Below, in pieces: positions 18,083-27,021 of a stretch of DNA of 64,000 bases. The notes below the pieces were generated by a model. The model ran no database searches. It was not told the DNA's origin and worked only from the letters and a program-made list of their open reading frames with translations. Source of the DNA: Leptotrichia hongkongensis (GTDB lineage Bacteria; Fusobacteriota; Fusobacteriia; Fusobacteriales; Leptotrichiaceae); contig NZ_JBGORW010000009.1 in assembly GCF_041538065.1 (NCBI RefSeq), positions 62,001 through 126,000 on the forward strand, written 5' to 3'. Numbering within the stretch: position 1 is the stretch's first letter; every line of letters begins with the position of its first letter. The position numbers were made by a program, and so were the translations under genes.

Positions 18083-18371
18083 ATGTAACTAAAATCACGC
18101 TATAATTCTAAAAAAATGTTGTACAATAAAAATGGAGAAAAAATTAAATTTGAAATTGATTTAGGAAGTTATATATAAAACTGAGTAATTTTTTTACTTG
18201 GTCTTCTATATCTTCTTTATCTTTCATTCAGTTAAGTGCACTTTAACATCAGTTAAATCTGTATTATAAAGTGCATTTTTTTATTTACCAGATTTTAAAA
18301 GTATTTTTAGTATAATAATTATGATTTTTAAATCAATCTTACTAATTCTTTAAAAGTTTTATTAATTGGTA
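18083..18371. other. Intergenic stretch between bioY and the tro regulator
   Basis: No gene visible. It contains a terminator-like hairpin at 18237 that follows no recognisable gene, and otherwise AT-rich sequence. Confidence 0.4.
18237..18282 (+). terminator. Orphan terminator-like hairpin
   Basis: TGCACTTTA (18237-18245) pairs with TAAAGTGCA (18267-18275), then seven T. The left arm is also part of the self-complementary GTTAAGTGCACTTTAAC, so two alternative folds compete. No gene ends upstream; it could terminate a small RNA or be a relic. Confidence 0.4.
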
Positions 18372-18443
18372 TTGACAATTTAAATATTTGGTGGTAATAT
18401 AACATTGTTAGGTTTGCCTAATTTTATAATTAGGCATATCTAA
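18372..18443 (+). promoter_or_regulatory. Promoter and DtxR/MntR-type operator of the tro operon
   Basis: TTGACA, 17-nt spacer, TAATAT (18372-18400) is a near-consensus promoter. Directly downstream are TTAGGTTTGCCTAA (18408-18421) and TTAGGCATATCTAA (18430-18443), resembling DtxR-family metal-regulator sites, and GCCTAATT/AATTAGGC form an 8-bp perfect inverted repeat across them. Placed over the start of transcription, they fit metal-dependent autorepression by the regulator at 18465. Confidence 0.75.
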
Positions 18444-18464
18444 GAAAGAAAGAAAGGAGTTGAG

Positions 18465-19139
18465 ATGAGTAAAAGTATTGAAGATTATTTAAAAGGGATA
18501 TACACTTTGAAAAAGAAAAAAGAATACTCCAACAAAAACCTTGCAGAATATTTAAATATATCTCCAGCATCAGTTAGCGAAATGATAAAAAAGCTAGTAA
18601 ATGAAGGATATTTAACTATTGAAAAAAAGAAAGTGAAGCTTACTGAAAAAGGAAGTAATTTTGCATTAGATATTATTCGTAAACATAGAGTTTGGGAAGT
18701 TTTTCTATTTGAAAAACTGGGATATGATAAGGAAGATGTTCATAAAGAGGCTGAGATTTTAGAACACGTTACAAGTAACAAACTCCTTCAAAAACTTGAA
18801 AAGTTTTTATTTTATCCAAAAGAATGCCCGCATGGAAGTCCAATTTTTTATGATTTGAAAGACTTTGATGAAGGAAATGTCATAAAATTGTCAGAGGCTG
18901 AAGAAGATGATGAAATTGTTATACTGAGTGTAGAGGATAATATTGAATTATACGACTATCTGCGGGATTTAAATATAAATTTAAAAGAACAGTATATTGT
19001 TGAAAAAAAAGATCCCTTTGATGGTCCAATATATTTAAAAAGTAAAGAAAATAATAAAAAAATAGTAGCTTTTAATGCAGCAACAATGATTGAAGTTTAT
19101 AAAAAAAATAAAGACTTGGAGGAGATTGACTATGAGTAA
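18465..19139 (+). CDS. DtxR-family metal-dependent transcriptional regulator (MntR/TroR-like)
   Basis: 224 residues. Residues 1-70 form the DtxR winged helix (EDYLKGIYTLKKK...LNISPASVSEMIKKLVNEGYL). The metal-binding and dimerisation domain follows (HRVWEVFLFEKLGYDKEDVHKEAEILEHV, then CPHGSPIF), and the last ~75 residues form an SH3-like FeoA-type domain. It most likely represses this operon when manganese, iron or zinc is plentiful; which metal cannot be read from sequence. It is the first gene of the operon, behind a promoter/operator with two TTAGG-type sites, and its last 8 bases overlap the substrate-binding protein gene, so the two are translationally linked. Confidence 0.88.
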   Translation: MSKSIEDYLKGIYTLKKKKEYSNKNLAEYLNISPASVSEMIKKLVNEGYLTIEKKKVKLTEKGSNFALDIIRKHRVWEVFLFEKLGYDKEDVHKEAEILEHVTSNKLLQKLEKFLFYPKECPHGSPIFYDLKDFDEGNVIKLSEAEEDDEIVILSVEDNIELYDYLRDLNINLKEQYIVEKKDPFDGPIYLKSKENNKKIVAFNAATMIEVYKKNKDLEEIDYE

Positions 19140-20067
19140 AAACAATATTCTTAAAAAATTAAATTTATTAATTGCAATATGTGTAGTAATGATGTTACTT
19201 GTATCCTGTGGAAAAAATGGATCCTCATCAGGAAAAAAAATAAAAGTTACTACTACTACTACAATGCTTACTGACCTTGTAAGAACAATCGGTGGAGATA
19301 AAGTTGAAGTTACAGGTCTTATGGGAGAAGGAGTAGATCCACATTTATATAGTGCCAGTGCAGGAGATATTGAAAAACTTGGAAATGCAGATATTATAGT
19401 GTATGGTGGATTACATCTGGAAGGTAAAATGACAGAAATTTTCGAAAAATTAACTTCTCAAAACAAAAATATATTAAATGTTGGGGACAAACTGGATAAA
19501 AGTAAAATTCATCTAGTTGACCAAAATACTCCTGACCCGCATGTATGGTTTAATACTGAACTATGGGAAAAAGAAGCTGAAGCTGTAGAAGCTGAATTAA
19601 GTAAATTTGACCCTAAAAATAGCGACTACTACAAAGAAAACTTAAAAAAATATAAAGCTGAACTAAATGAACTTACAACTTATGTAAAAACAAGAATCAA
19701 GGAAATTCCTGAAAAAAGCAGAGTCCTTGTAACAGCTCACGATGCATTTAACTACTTTGGAGAACAATTTGGACTAGAAGTAAAAGCAATACAAGGTGTT
19801 TCTACAGATTCTGAAACTGGTACAAAAAACATAAGCGACTTAGCCAACTTCATTGTTCAAAGAAATATAAAAGCAATATTTGTAGAATCTTCTGTTCCAA
19901 AAAAAAGTATCGAAGCTCTACAGGAAGCTGTAAAATCTAAAGGAAAAGAAGTTAAAATAGGTGGAGAATTGTATTCAGACTCATTAGGAGACAAAACACA
20001 CAACTCTGAAACTTATATTAAAACAGTTAAGGCAAACGCCGATACCATCGTAAATGCTTTAAAATAA
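19132..20067 (+). CDS. Metal ABC transporter substrate-binding lipoprotein (TroA/ZnuA/MntA family)
   Basis: 311 residues from the ATG at 19132, preceded by GGAGGAG; earlier in-frame starts lie inside the regulator gene without such a site. Lipobox LLVSC anchors it to a membrane. Metal ligands typical of cluster A-I proteins are visible: His in GVDPHLY, His in DPHVWFN, His in TAHDAFNYF, and an acidic residue near the C-terminus (LYSDSLGD). There is no His-rich loop as in many ZnuA proteins, and GEGVDPHLY resembles TroA, so manganese/iron/zinc specificity remains open. It delivers metal to the permeases encoded downstream. It is separated from its ATPase gene by an R2 repeat. Confidence 0.9.
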   Translation: MSKNNILKKLNLLIAICVVMMLLVSCGKNGSSSGKKIKVTTTTTMLTDLVRTIGGDKVEVTGLMGEGVDPHLYSASAGDIEKLGNADIIVYGGLHLEGKMTEIFEKLTSQNKNILNVGDKLDKSKIHLVDQNTPDPHVWFNTELWEKEAEAVEAELSKFDPKNSDYYKENLKKYKAELNELTTYVKTRIKEIPEKSRVLVTAHDAFNYFGEQFGLEVKAIQGVSTDSETGTKNISDLANFIVQRNIKAIFVESSVPKKSIEALQEAVKSKGKEVKIGGELYSDSLGDKTHNSETYIKTVKANADTIVNALK

Positions 20068-20072
20068 AAATT

Positions 20073-20338
20073 AAACTCGCTTTTCTCAGACCATAATTTT
20101 TATTTTCAAAAATCAAGATATTTTTGATTTAATTACAATAATTAATTTAATAAAAATAAATATTAAGCAAAATTTCGTTAAAGAAAAAAGAACTGTTTGA
20201 GCTTTTGAAAAACATTTTAAATAAAATTAATTTATTTGATATAAAAATAACCTATATTCAAAAGCAAGTTTTCTTTTTTCTTTATAAGAAAGTTTTGCGT
20301 AAGCGGGAGTGCAGAGGTATGGCGTCTGATACCTCTGC
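20073..20338 (+). repeat. R2 palindromic element, copy 3 (left end missing), inside the tro operon
   Basis: Starts in the inner core (AAACTCGCTTTT) just after the substrate-binding gene stop, so the left hairpin is missing. It retains ACTGTTTGAGCTTTTG, TTCAAAAGCAAG and TTTTGCGTAAGCGGGAG, and ends with a perfect hairpin GCAGAGGTAT / ATACCTCTGC (20311-20320, 20329-20338), loop GGCGTCTG. The next gene starts 37 bp later. Confidence 0.85.
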
Positions 20339-20375
20339 GTTAAAAAATTAATATAAATAGAATTTAGGAGAAAAA

Positions 20376-21134
20376 ATGAATACAAATATTTCTGATGATG
20401 TTATTATAAAAGTTGAGGATTTGACAATAGCCTACGAGGATAAACCTGTTTTATGGGATATTGAACTGGGGATAAAAAAAGGTATTCTTATGGCTATTGT
20501 TGGACCAAATGGAGCGGGAAAATCTACATTGATTAAGGCTATGCTTGATTTGATAAAGCCTATTACTGGGGAGGTTAGGTTTTATGACGAAAAATACAGC
20601 AAAGTACGTGATAAAATAGCGTATGTGCCTCAAAGAGGTAGTGTTGACTGGGATTTTCCTACTACTGTGTTTGATGTTGTGGAAATGGGACGTTACGGAA
20701 AAGTTGGATGGTTAAAGAAAGTTAGAAAAATTGATAAGGAAAAGACTAAGGAAGCTATTCATAAAGTGGAAATGGATGAGTTTTCAGATAGACAGATAAG
20801 CCAGTTATCTGGTGGACAGCAGCAAAGGGTATTTCTAGCACGGGCATTGGTACAGGATGCAGAAATATACTTTATGGATGAACCATTTCAAGGAGTTGAC
20901 AGCAAAACCGAAAAATCTATTATAAATATTCTAAAAAAATTACGTGATGAAAAAAAGACAGTAATTGTTGTTCACCACGATTTACAGACCGTAAAGGATT
21001 ATTTTGACTATGTAACATTTATAAATGTTTCTGTTGTAGCTTCCGGACCTGTAGAAGAAATTTTTACTCCAGAAAACATCGAAAAAACATATAAAAGTAA
21101 AAAAACAGTTCAAAATAGTGTAAAGGAGGGTTAA
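20376..21134 (+). CDS. Metal ABC transporter ATP-binding protein (TroB/MntB-like)
   Basis: 252 residues with Walker A GPNGAGKST, Q-loop VPQRGSVDWDFP, signature LSGGQQQR, Walker B IYFMDEPFQGVD and switch His in VVHHD. QRGSVDWDFP is characteristic of the manganese/zinc/iron chelate ATPase group. It powers the two permeases that follow with 3-nt spacings. TAGGAG precedes the ATG. The upstream gap of 308 bp to the substrate-binding gene, filled by an R2 element, is unusual for this operon type and may change how much ATPase is made relative to binding protein. Confidence 0.93.
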   Translation: MNTNISDDVIIKVEDLTIAYEDKPVLWDIELGIKKGILMAIVGPNGAGKSTLIKAMLDLIKPITGEVRFYDEKYSKVRDKIAYVPQRGSVDWDFPTTVFDVVEMGRYGKVGWLKKVRKIDKEKTKEAIHKVEMDEFSDRQISQLSGGQQQRVFLARALVQDAEIYFMDEPFQGVDSKTEKSIINILKKLRDEKKTVIVVHHDLQTVKDYFDYVTFINVSVVASGPVEEIFTPENIEKTYKSKKTVQNSVKEG

Positions 21135-21137
21135 TAA

Positions 21138-22094
21138 ATGAATATGTTAAATCTTCTTATAACTGACCATACCTTTAGAACAGTTGCACTTGGATGTTCT
21201 TTACTTGGAATGGTTTCTGGAATACTTGGATGTTTTGCCGTTTTACGAAAGCAAAGTTTATTGGGAGATGCAGTTTCTCATGCTTCACTTCCTGGAGTTT
21301 GTTTAGCCTTTTTATTTACAAATGTGAAAAATACAGAAGTTTTACTGCTGGGTGCTTTAATAACAGGAATTGTATGTATTGGTTTAATTCAACTGATTCA
21401 AAATTATACAAAAATAAAATTTGATAGTGCTTTGGCATTGATTTTATCGGTATTTTTTGGGTTAGGGTTAGTTTTACTTTCTTATCTGAATAAATTGCCA
21501 GGTGCAAATAAATCAGGATTAAATAAATTTATTTTCGGACAAGCGTCAACATTTATTAAAAGAGATGTAAATATTATTCTGATTACAGGGATTATTCTTT
21601 TAATTATAATTATTCTTTTCTGGAAGGAATTTAAAATTGTTTCATTTGACTCTGATTTTGCCAAAACATTAGGGTTTCCAAGCAAGAAAATCGAAATATT
21701 AATTTCCATATTGATTGTAACTACTGTAATAATAGGTATTCAGGCGGCAGGAGTAATATTAATAAGTGCAATGCTTATTTCTCCAGCAGTTGCAGCACGG
21801 CAATGGACAGATAAACTTTCAATTATGGTAATTTTAGCAGCATTTTTTGGAGGAATATCAGGTCTGCTTGGAACTTTGATAAGTATAAGTGAAAGCAATT
21901 TGCCAACTGGACCTGTTATCGTTATAATTATAAGTATAATCGTAGTTATTAGCATTCTTTTCTCAAACAAAAGAGGGATTGTATTTAAAATTATAAGAAA
22001 TCAGAAAAGAAAAAAAGAATTTAGAGAAAAACTTGAAAATAAAAAAACTGAATTAAATAGTTTAAAAATAAATAATTTGGAAGGGGGAAAATAA
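21138..22094 (+). CDS. Metal ABC transporter permease (TroC-like)
   Basis: 318 residues, about nine membrane segments. The GxxAVLRKQSLLGDAVSHASLPGV segment near residue 35-58 is the conserved permease motif that touches the ATPase. A charged tail of ~40 residues (NQKRKKEFREKLENKK...) closes the protein. Begins 3 nt after the ATPase stop with GGAGGG as ribosome binding site, so it is translated in series. Forms a pair with the second permease. Confidence 0.92.
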   Translation: MNMLNLLITDHTFRTVALGCSLLGMVSGILGCFAVLRKQSLLGDAVSHASLPGVCLAFLFTNVKNTEVLLLGALITGIVCIGLIQLIQNYTKIKFDSALALILSVFFGLGLVLLSYLNKLPGANKSGLNKFIFGQASTFIKRDVNIILITGIILLIIIILFWKEFKIVSFDSDFAKTLGFPSKKIEILISILIVTTVIIGIQAAGVILISAMLISPAVAARQWTDKLSIMVILAAFFGGISGLLGTLISISESNLPTGPVIVIIISIIVVISILFSNKRGIVFKIIRNQKRKKEFREKLENKKTELNSLKINNLEGGK

Positions 22095-22097
22095 ATT

Positions 22098-23192
22098 ATG
22101 GGTTTTTCGTTGGAAATACAGCTTATCGCAATAATGGTGGCAAGTGCCTGCTCTATTTTAGGAACATTCCTGGTTTTAAAAAGTATGGCAATGGTTTCAG
22201 ATGCGATTACGCACACTATCTTACTTGGAATTGTAATTGCATTTTTTGCAGTTCATGATTTGAACTCCCCTTTGTTAATTGTTGGTGCGGGAATAGTTGG
22301 AGTTTTAACAGTTTACCTTGTGGAACTTCTTAATTCGACAAGGCTTGTCAAAGAGGATTCAGCAATTGGAGTAGTTTTTCCGCTGTTATTCAGTATCGCT
22401 GTAATTTTAATTTCAAAATATGCTGGAAATGTGCATTTGGATTTGGATTCAGTATTGCTGGGAGAACTGGCATTTGCGCCATTTAATCGGGTACAGATAT
22501 TTGGTTTCAGTGTTGCTAAAGGGCTAATTGCAACTTTTATCGTATTTTTAATAAATTTATCTTTTATTGTTATTTTTTTCAAGGAATTAAAAATTTCGGT
22601 ATTTGATAAGGCTCTTGCAATAACACTTGGAATGAAGCCAATATTAATTCACTATATTCTTATGTCGCTTGTATCAATGACAGCAGTATCCTCATTTGAG
22701 GCAGTAGGTTCAATACTGGTAGTTGCATTTATGATAGGACCTCCAATTACAGCATATCTATTGACTGACAAGCTAAAAGTAATGATAGGGTTAAGTATTC
22801 TTTTAGGAGCAGTTGCAAGTATTATAGGATTCCATTTTGCACGATTCTTTGATATTTCAATTGCTGGAAGCATTGCAGTAATGATAGGTATCATTTTTCT
22901 AATGACCTTGATTTTCTCGCCTAAAAAAGGGCTAATTTTCACAATAAGACGTAAAAAAAGTCAAAAAATAACTTTTTCTGTAAGAATACTTCTGATTCAT
23001 CTATCCAATCATACTAACACAAAACAGGAAAAAGATGAATGTGGAATTGACACCATTGATAATCACTTACGTTGGAATAAAGTCTTCTTGAATAAAGTTA
23101 TTGAAAAAGCTAAAAAGGAAAAATATATTTATGTTGATAGCAGAGTTTATAAACTTTCTGAAAAAGGAGAAAAATATTTACTAAATATGTAG
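22098..23192 (+). CDS. Metal ABC transporter permease (TroD-like) with C-terminal winged-helix-like extension
   Basis: 364 residues. Residues 1-285 are the membrane permease (LVLKSMAMVSDAITHTILLGIV is the coupling segment). From about residue 292 a soluble tail follows (VRILLIHLSNH...WNKVFLNKVIEKAKKEKYIYVDSRVYKLSEKGEKYL) whose helix-helix-strand-strand pattern ending in LSEKGEKYL looks like a winged helix. Similar tails occur in some TroD/SitD-type permeases of spirochaetes and Firmicutes. Its role is unknown; it might sense or modulate transport from the cytoplasmic side. Last gene of the operon; a strong terminator follows at 23286. Confidence 0.88.
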   Translation: MGFSLEIQLIAIMVASACSILGTFLVLKSMAMVSDAITHTILLGIVIAFFAVHDLNSPLLIVGAGIVGVLTVYLVELLNSTRLVKEDSAIGVVFPLLFSIAVILISKYAGNVHLDLDSVLLGELAFAPFNRVQIFGFSVAKGLIATFIVFLINLSFIVIFFKELKISVFDKALAITLGMKPILIHYILMSLVSMTAVSSFEAVGSILVVAFMIGPPITAYLLTDKLKVMIGLSILLGAVASIIGFHFARFFDISIAGSIAVMIGIIFLMTLIFSPKKGLIFTIRRKKSQKITFSVRILLIHLSNHTNTKQEKDECGIDTIDNHLRWNKVFLNKVIEKAKKEKYIYVDSRVYKLSEKGEKYLLNM

Positions 23193-23285
23193 TCATATGT
23201 AGTCAACTTATTCAAAAATATTAAATTGACTATAAATACAATATCTTCTACTCTTATTTCAAACTATAATCACTGCAATATTTTA

Positions 23286-23327
23286 AAGATTGGTTTCTGC
23301 AAAATAAAGAAATCAGTCTTTTTTTTA
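23286..23327 (+). terminator. Intrinsic terminator of the metal-transport operon
   Basis: AAGATTGGTTTCT (23286-23298) pairs with AGAAATCAGTCTT (23308-23320), 13 bp including G-U, then eight T. Confidence 0.85.
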
Positions 23328-23339
23328 TAAAATTTTATA

Positions 23340-23745
23340 TTATACTAAACTTCATTTAAAAATAGGAATAATTTTTTATAATAAGGTTATTTGATAACTA
23401 ATTTATAATTATTCAACTAAATTATTCTTTAGATATTTTAATTAATAAATATTTTTTCATATTACTATGTTTTTTCTTTTTTATTTTCGTAGGATTGCTC
23501 ATTGCCGCAAATCCTTATCTTGCAGTAAATATTTATCCCAGTTTGGCAAGATTGCTACGCAATAACCTATGGCTAGTCTACGACATTTTTCTGCACTGAA
23601 AAAAAACTCGCTATGCTCAAACAGTTTTGCCAGCACAGAAAAATATTCCGATGGATTAGTTCATGCCAGATTCTGTTTAAAAAAGGAAAATTATATTTTA
23701 AATTATTTGAAAATATTAGATTTATATCCTTAATAAAAAAATTTA
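23340..23745 (+). repeat. R3 palindromic repeat apparently inserted in an R4 repeat, copy 1
   Basis: The R3 core (about 23440-23665) matches 46650-46885 in reverse. It holds a small hairpin AGGATT/AATCCT (about 23491-23513) and a large one, ATTTTTCTGCACTG with CCAGCACAGAAAAAT, around a centre ACTCGCTATGCTCAAACAG that resembles the inner core of R2. Flanks 23340-23440 and 23665-23745 align with the two halves of the uninterrupted R4 copies at 17160 and 32222. No gene. Confidence 0.65.
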
Positions 23746-23862
23746 TAATATATATGATTCAAAAAAATTAAATAAATTTTTTTAATGCAAAAAATGGGAA
23801 TTAAAAAGAAAAAATTTTTAAAAAATAACTAATTATGGAATTATATATTTTTTTTATGAAAC

Positions 23863-23917
23863 TTGAAAAACACAAAATATTGTGTTATCATTATGTTATA
23901 AAAACTATATATAGTGT
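23863..23917 (+). promoter_or_regulatory. Tandem NrdR boxes upstream of nrdDG, with candidate promoter
   Basis: ACACAAAATATTGTGT (23870-23885) and AAACTATATATAGTGT (23902-23917) match the 16-bp NrdR box, with centres 32 bp (three helical turns) apart, as known for NrdR regulation. TTGAAA (23863) and TATCAT (23886), 17 nt apart, bracket the first box, so bound NrdR would block RNA polymerase. The leader to the nrdD ATG is then about 240 nt; I see nothing further in it. Confidence 0.88.
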
Positions 23918-24154
23918 TTTGTGTTTTAAATAAGACTTATTATAATTCATAGGGAAGGTTAATTGGGATTTAGAAAAATAAGAAAAAAATTTTAAAATTG
24001 AATCTAAAAAACTAAATTCAGGAAATTTAAGTTTTTAAATAAATTTTGAAAAATACCACAATTAATATTGCAATTTATGTGAAAAAATCAAACCTTTTGT
24101 TCAATTCTAAAATATTTTACTTTAATTTGTTAGAAAAAATAGGGAGGAACGGAA

Positions 24155-26347
24155 ATGCAAGCACAATTAACAGAGAATTTAAAAAATATAATAGCAGGAA
24201 TAGTAAATGTCGAATCTAATGATACGAATAATGAAAATGCCAATATGTCGGCAATGACACCAGCTGGGCAAATGATGAAATTTGCAAGCGAAGTTTCTAA
24301 AATTTACGCTTTGGAAAATTTGATTTCACCACAATTCAAGGAAGCCCATGAAAAAGGACTTATCCATATTCATGATTTAGACTTTTATTCCAGCAAGACT
24401 ACAACTTGCCTGCAGTATGACCTTGAAAATATGTTTGAAAACGGATTTTATACAAAGCACGGATATATTCGTGAAGCACAGAGCATTTCTACTTACGCCA
24501 CGCTTGCAACCATTATTTTTCAAACAAATCAGAATGAACAGCACGGCGGACAGGCTATCCCAGCATTTGACTTTTATATGGCAAAAGGAGTCTTAAAATC
24601 ATTTAGAAGGCATCTAAAAAAACGAATTTTAAGTTTTCTAAAAATAAAAAATGGAATTGAAGTTACTAAGGATCAGGAAGAAAATATAAAAAATTTTCTA
24701 AAAGAAAATATTTCTTCAATAAAGTGTAGCGAAAATGTAATAAAATTAATGGAAAATTTTTTTGAAATAAAAAAAGATGATTTAATTAAACTTTTGACAG
24801 AATCCTATCAAGATACTGAAACTGAAACTTATCAAGCAATGGAAGGATTTTTGCACAATCTGAACACGATGCACTCACGTGGCGGAAATCAAGTTGTTTT
24901 TTCTTCAATAAATTATGGAACAGATACTTCAGAAGAAGGAAGAATGGTTATCCGTGAACTTCTAAAAGCAACATCAAGCGGGCTTGGTAAACATGAAACA
25001 CCAATTTTCCCAATACAAATCTTTAAAGTAAAAGAAGGTCTTAATTATTCTGAAAATGACTACAATCTAGCTAGAAACGATTTTGATGGAATTTTAGAAA
25101 CTGTTAAAAAACAAAAAATTTCTTATGAAAATAATTCAAAAAACAAAAAAAATATTTTTGAAACACCAAATTTTGATTTACTACTGCTATCCTGTGAAAC
25201 TTCAAGCAGAAGACTATTTCCAAATTTTGTTTTTCTAGATTCAGAATTTAACAGACACGAAAAATGGAAAATGGATGATCCGAAAAAATATAAATACGAA
25301 ATTGCTACAATGGGCTGCCGTACACGAGTATTTGAGAATGTGAATGGTGAAAAAAGTAGTCTTGGACGTGGAAATCTATCATTTACAAGCATTAATTTCC
25401 CTAGAATTGCAATATTGACAAGAAAAAAAGTAGAAAATGAAATTTTAAAAATGGAAAAAGCTGGTAAATTTTTAAACGAAGAAGAAAAAAATAATAAAAA
25501 AATCGAACTTCTAACAGAAGAATTTCAGAAAAAAGTCCTAGAAACAACATATCTAGCTGGAAAACAGCTTTATGAACGTTACAATTTCCAAAAAACTGCT
25601 CTTGCAAAGCAATTTCCATTTATGAGAAGCAATAATTTGTGGAAAGGGCTTGGAGTAAAGGATGGAAATGAAGAAGTAGGAGAAGCCATAAATTCAGGTT
25701 CACTTTCGATAGGATTTGTTGGTGGATCAAATGCAATGTACGCCTTATTTGATGTAGAACATGGAACAAGCGAAGTTGCCTATAAAGTGCTTTATGACAC
25801 AATTGAGAAAATGGGCACAGTCGCAGATGAATTTAGAGATAAATATCATTTAAACTATTCGATTCTGGCAACTCCAGCTGAAAGTCTGACAGGAAGATTT
25901 TTGCGTATTGACAGAAATGAGTTCGGAGTAATTAAAAATGTTACAGACAGAGATTATTACGTAAATTCATTCCATATTGACGTAAAAAAAGAAATCAGTC
26001 TTTTTGACAAAATTAGAAAAGAAGCGCCGTTTCATAAACTAACAAGAGGAGGGCACATCACTTATGTGGAACTGGATGGAGAAGCTCGTAAAAATATAGG
26101 TGTTATGCTAAAAATTGTAAAAGTAATGAAAGATACGGGAATTGGCTACGGTTCAATAAACCACCCTGTTGACAGATGTAGAGATTGTGGAACAGAAGCG
26201 ATAATTTATGATAAATGTCCAATTTGCGGAAGTCACAATATTTCTAGAATTAGAAGAATAACAGGTTATTTGACAGGAGACTTGGACAGCTGGAACAGTG
26301 CAAAACAGGCTGAAGAGCAGGATAGAGTAAAACACGGCATAAAATAA
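24155..26347 (+). CDS. nrdD: Anaerobic (class III) ribonucleoside-triphosphate reductase NrdD
   Basis: 730 residues. The catalytic barrel includes GLIHIHDLDFYSSKTTTCLQYDL, QNEQHGGQAIPAFDFYMAKG and NTMHSRGGNQVVFSSINYGTD; a zinc site of four Cys (CRDCG and CPICG) precedes the glycyl-radical motif RITGYLTG with Gly704. It reduces ribonucleotides to deoxyribonucleotides without oxygen. The usual N-terminal ATP-cone (about 90-100 residues) that senses dATP appears absent: the barrel begins by residue ~30. A Lys/Glu-rich segment of about 70 residues near 160-230 makes up some of the length. GGGAGG precedes the ATG. Operon with nrdG, under tandem NrdR boxes. Confidence 0.95.
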   Translation: MQAQLTENLKNIIAGIVNVESNDTNNENANMSAMTPAGQMMKFASEVSKIYALENLISPQFKEAHEKGLIHIHDLDFYSSKTTTCLQYDLENMFENGFYTKHGYIREAQSISTYATLATIIFQTNQNEQHGGQAIPAFDFYMAKGVLKSFRRHLKKRILSFLKIKNGIEVTKDQEENIKNFLKENISSIKCSENVIKLMENFFEIKKDDLIKLLTESYQDTETETYQAMEGFLHNLNTMHSRGGNQVVFSSINYGTDTSEEGRMVIRELLKATSSGLGKHETPIFPIQIFKVKEGLNYSENDYNLARNDFDGILETVKKQKISYENNSKNKKNIFETPNFDLLLLSCETSSRRLFPNFVFLDSEFNRHEKWKMDDPKKYKYEIATMGCRTRVFENVNGEKSSLGRGNLSFTSINFPRIAILTRKKVENEILKMEKAGKFLNEEEKNNKKIELLTEEFQKKVLETTYLAGKQLYERYNFQKTALAKQFPFMRSNNLWKGLGVKDGNEEVGEAINSGSLSIGFVGGSNAMYALFDVEHGTSEVAYKVLYDTIEKMGTVADEFRDKYHLNYSILATPAESLTGRFLRIDRNEFGVIKNVTDRDYYVNSFHIDVKKEISLFDKIRKEAPFHKLTRGGHITYVELDGEARKNIGVMLKIVKVMKDTGIGYGSINHPVDRCRDCGTEAIIYDKCPICGSHNISRIRRITGYLTGDLDSWNSAKQAEEQDRVKHGIK

Positions 26348-26370
26348 TGCAATAAGTGAGGTAATTTAAA

Positions 26371-26901
26371 GTGAATGAAGAACAAGAAATAAAAGAAAAA
26401 AATTCAGAAAATCTAAAAAATGATTTTACATTAAGGCTTTTAATGACTTATAAGGAAACCATTGTTGATGGTATCGGTCTTCGTTATTCACTTTATTTTG
26501 CAGGTTGCTCACACGCCTGTCCTGGCTGCCACAACGAATATTCATGGAATCCCAATCATGGAAATATACTCACATATGAAAAACTAGAAGAAATTGCTAA
26601 GGAAATAAATGAGAACACCTTGCTTGATGGAATTACAATAAGTGGCGGCGATCCTCTTTTTAATCCCACAGATATGTTAAAAGTGCTAAAATTTTTAAAG
26701 GCAAAGACAGGAAAAAATATATGGCTTTACACTGGCTATACAATCGAACAGTTACGTGAAGATGAATTACGTAAAAAATGTCTTAAATATGTAGATGTAC
26801 TAGTCGACGGACGATTTGTAAAAGAACTTTATGACCCAAATATAAAATTTAGAGGAAGCAGTAATCAGAGAATTATTAATAAAGAAGAATTCTTTATTTA
26901 A
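26371..26901 (+). CDS. nrdG: Anaerobic ribonucleotide reductase activating protein NrdG
   Basis: 176-residue radical SAM activase with CSHACPGC supplying the three Cys of the 4Fe-4S cluster and ISGGDPLFNP as the S-adenosylmethionine segment. It installs the glycyl radical in NrdD. Starts with GTG at 26371 behind GTGAGG, 23 bp after the nrdD stop. An N-terminal extension of about 20 charged residues precedes the conserved core, slightly longer than typical NrdG. No clear terminator separates it from guaA. Confidence 0.95.
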   Translation: MNEEQEIKEKNSENLKNDFTLRLLMTYKETIVDGIGLRYSLYFAGCSHACPGCHNEYSWNPNHGNILTYEKLEEIAKEINENTLLDGITISGGDPLFNPTDMLKVLKFLKAKTGKNIWLYTGYTIEQLREDELRKKCLKYVDVLVDGRFVKELYDPNIKFRGSSNQRIINKEEFFI

Positions 26902-27021
26902 ATCTTAAAAAATAAAAATTTCATTTTATACCAAAAACATATAGAAAAAACTCAAAAATAATGCTAAAATACTTGTATAAAATTATGTTTTATAAAAAAT
27001 TTTAATAAATAGAGGTGAAAA

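Noticed and set aside
22313..22942. Minus-strand frames opposite the metal permeases
   Set aside because: Hydrophobic permease codons give open antisense frames by composition; the plus strand has clear family motifs.
26902..27021. Purine riboswitch upstream of guaA
   Set aside because: The 120-nt leader is AT-rich with no three-way-junction pattern or conserved loop sequences.
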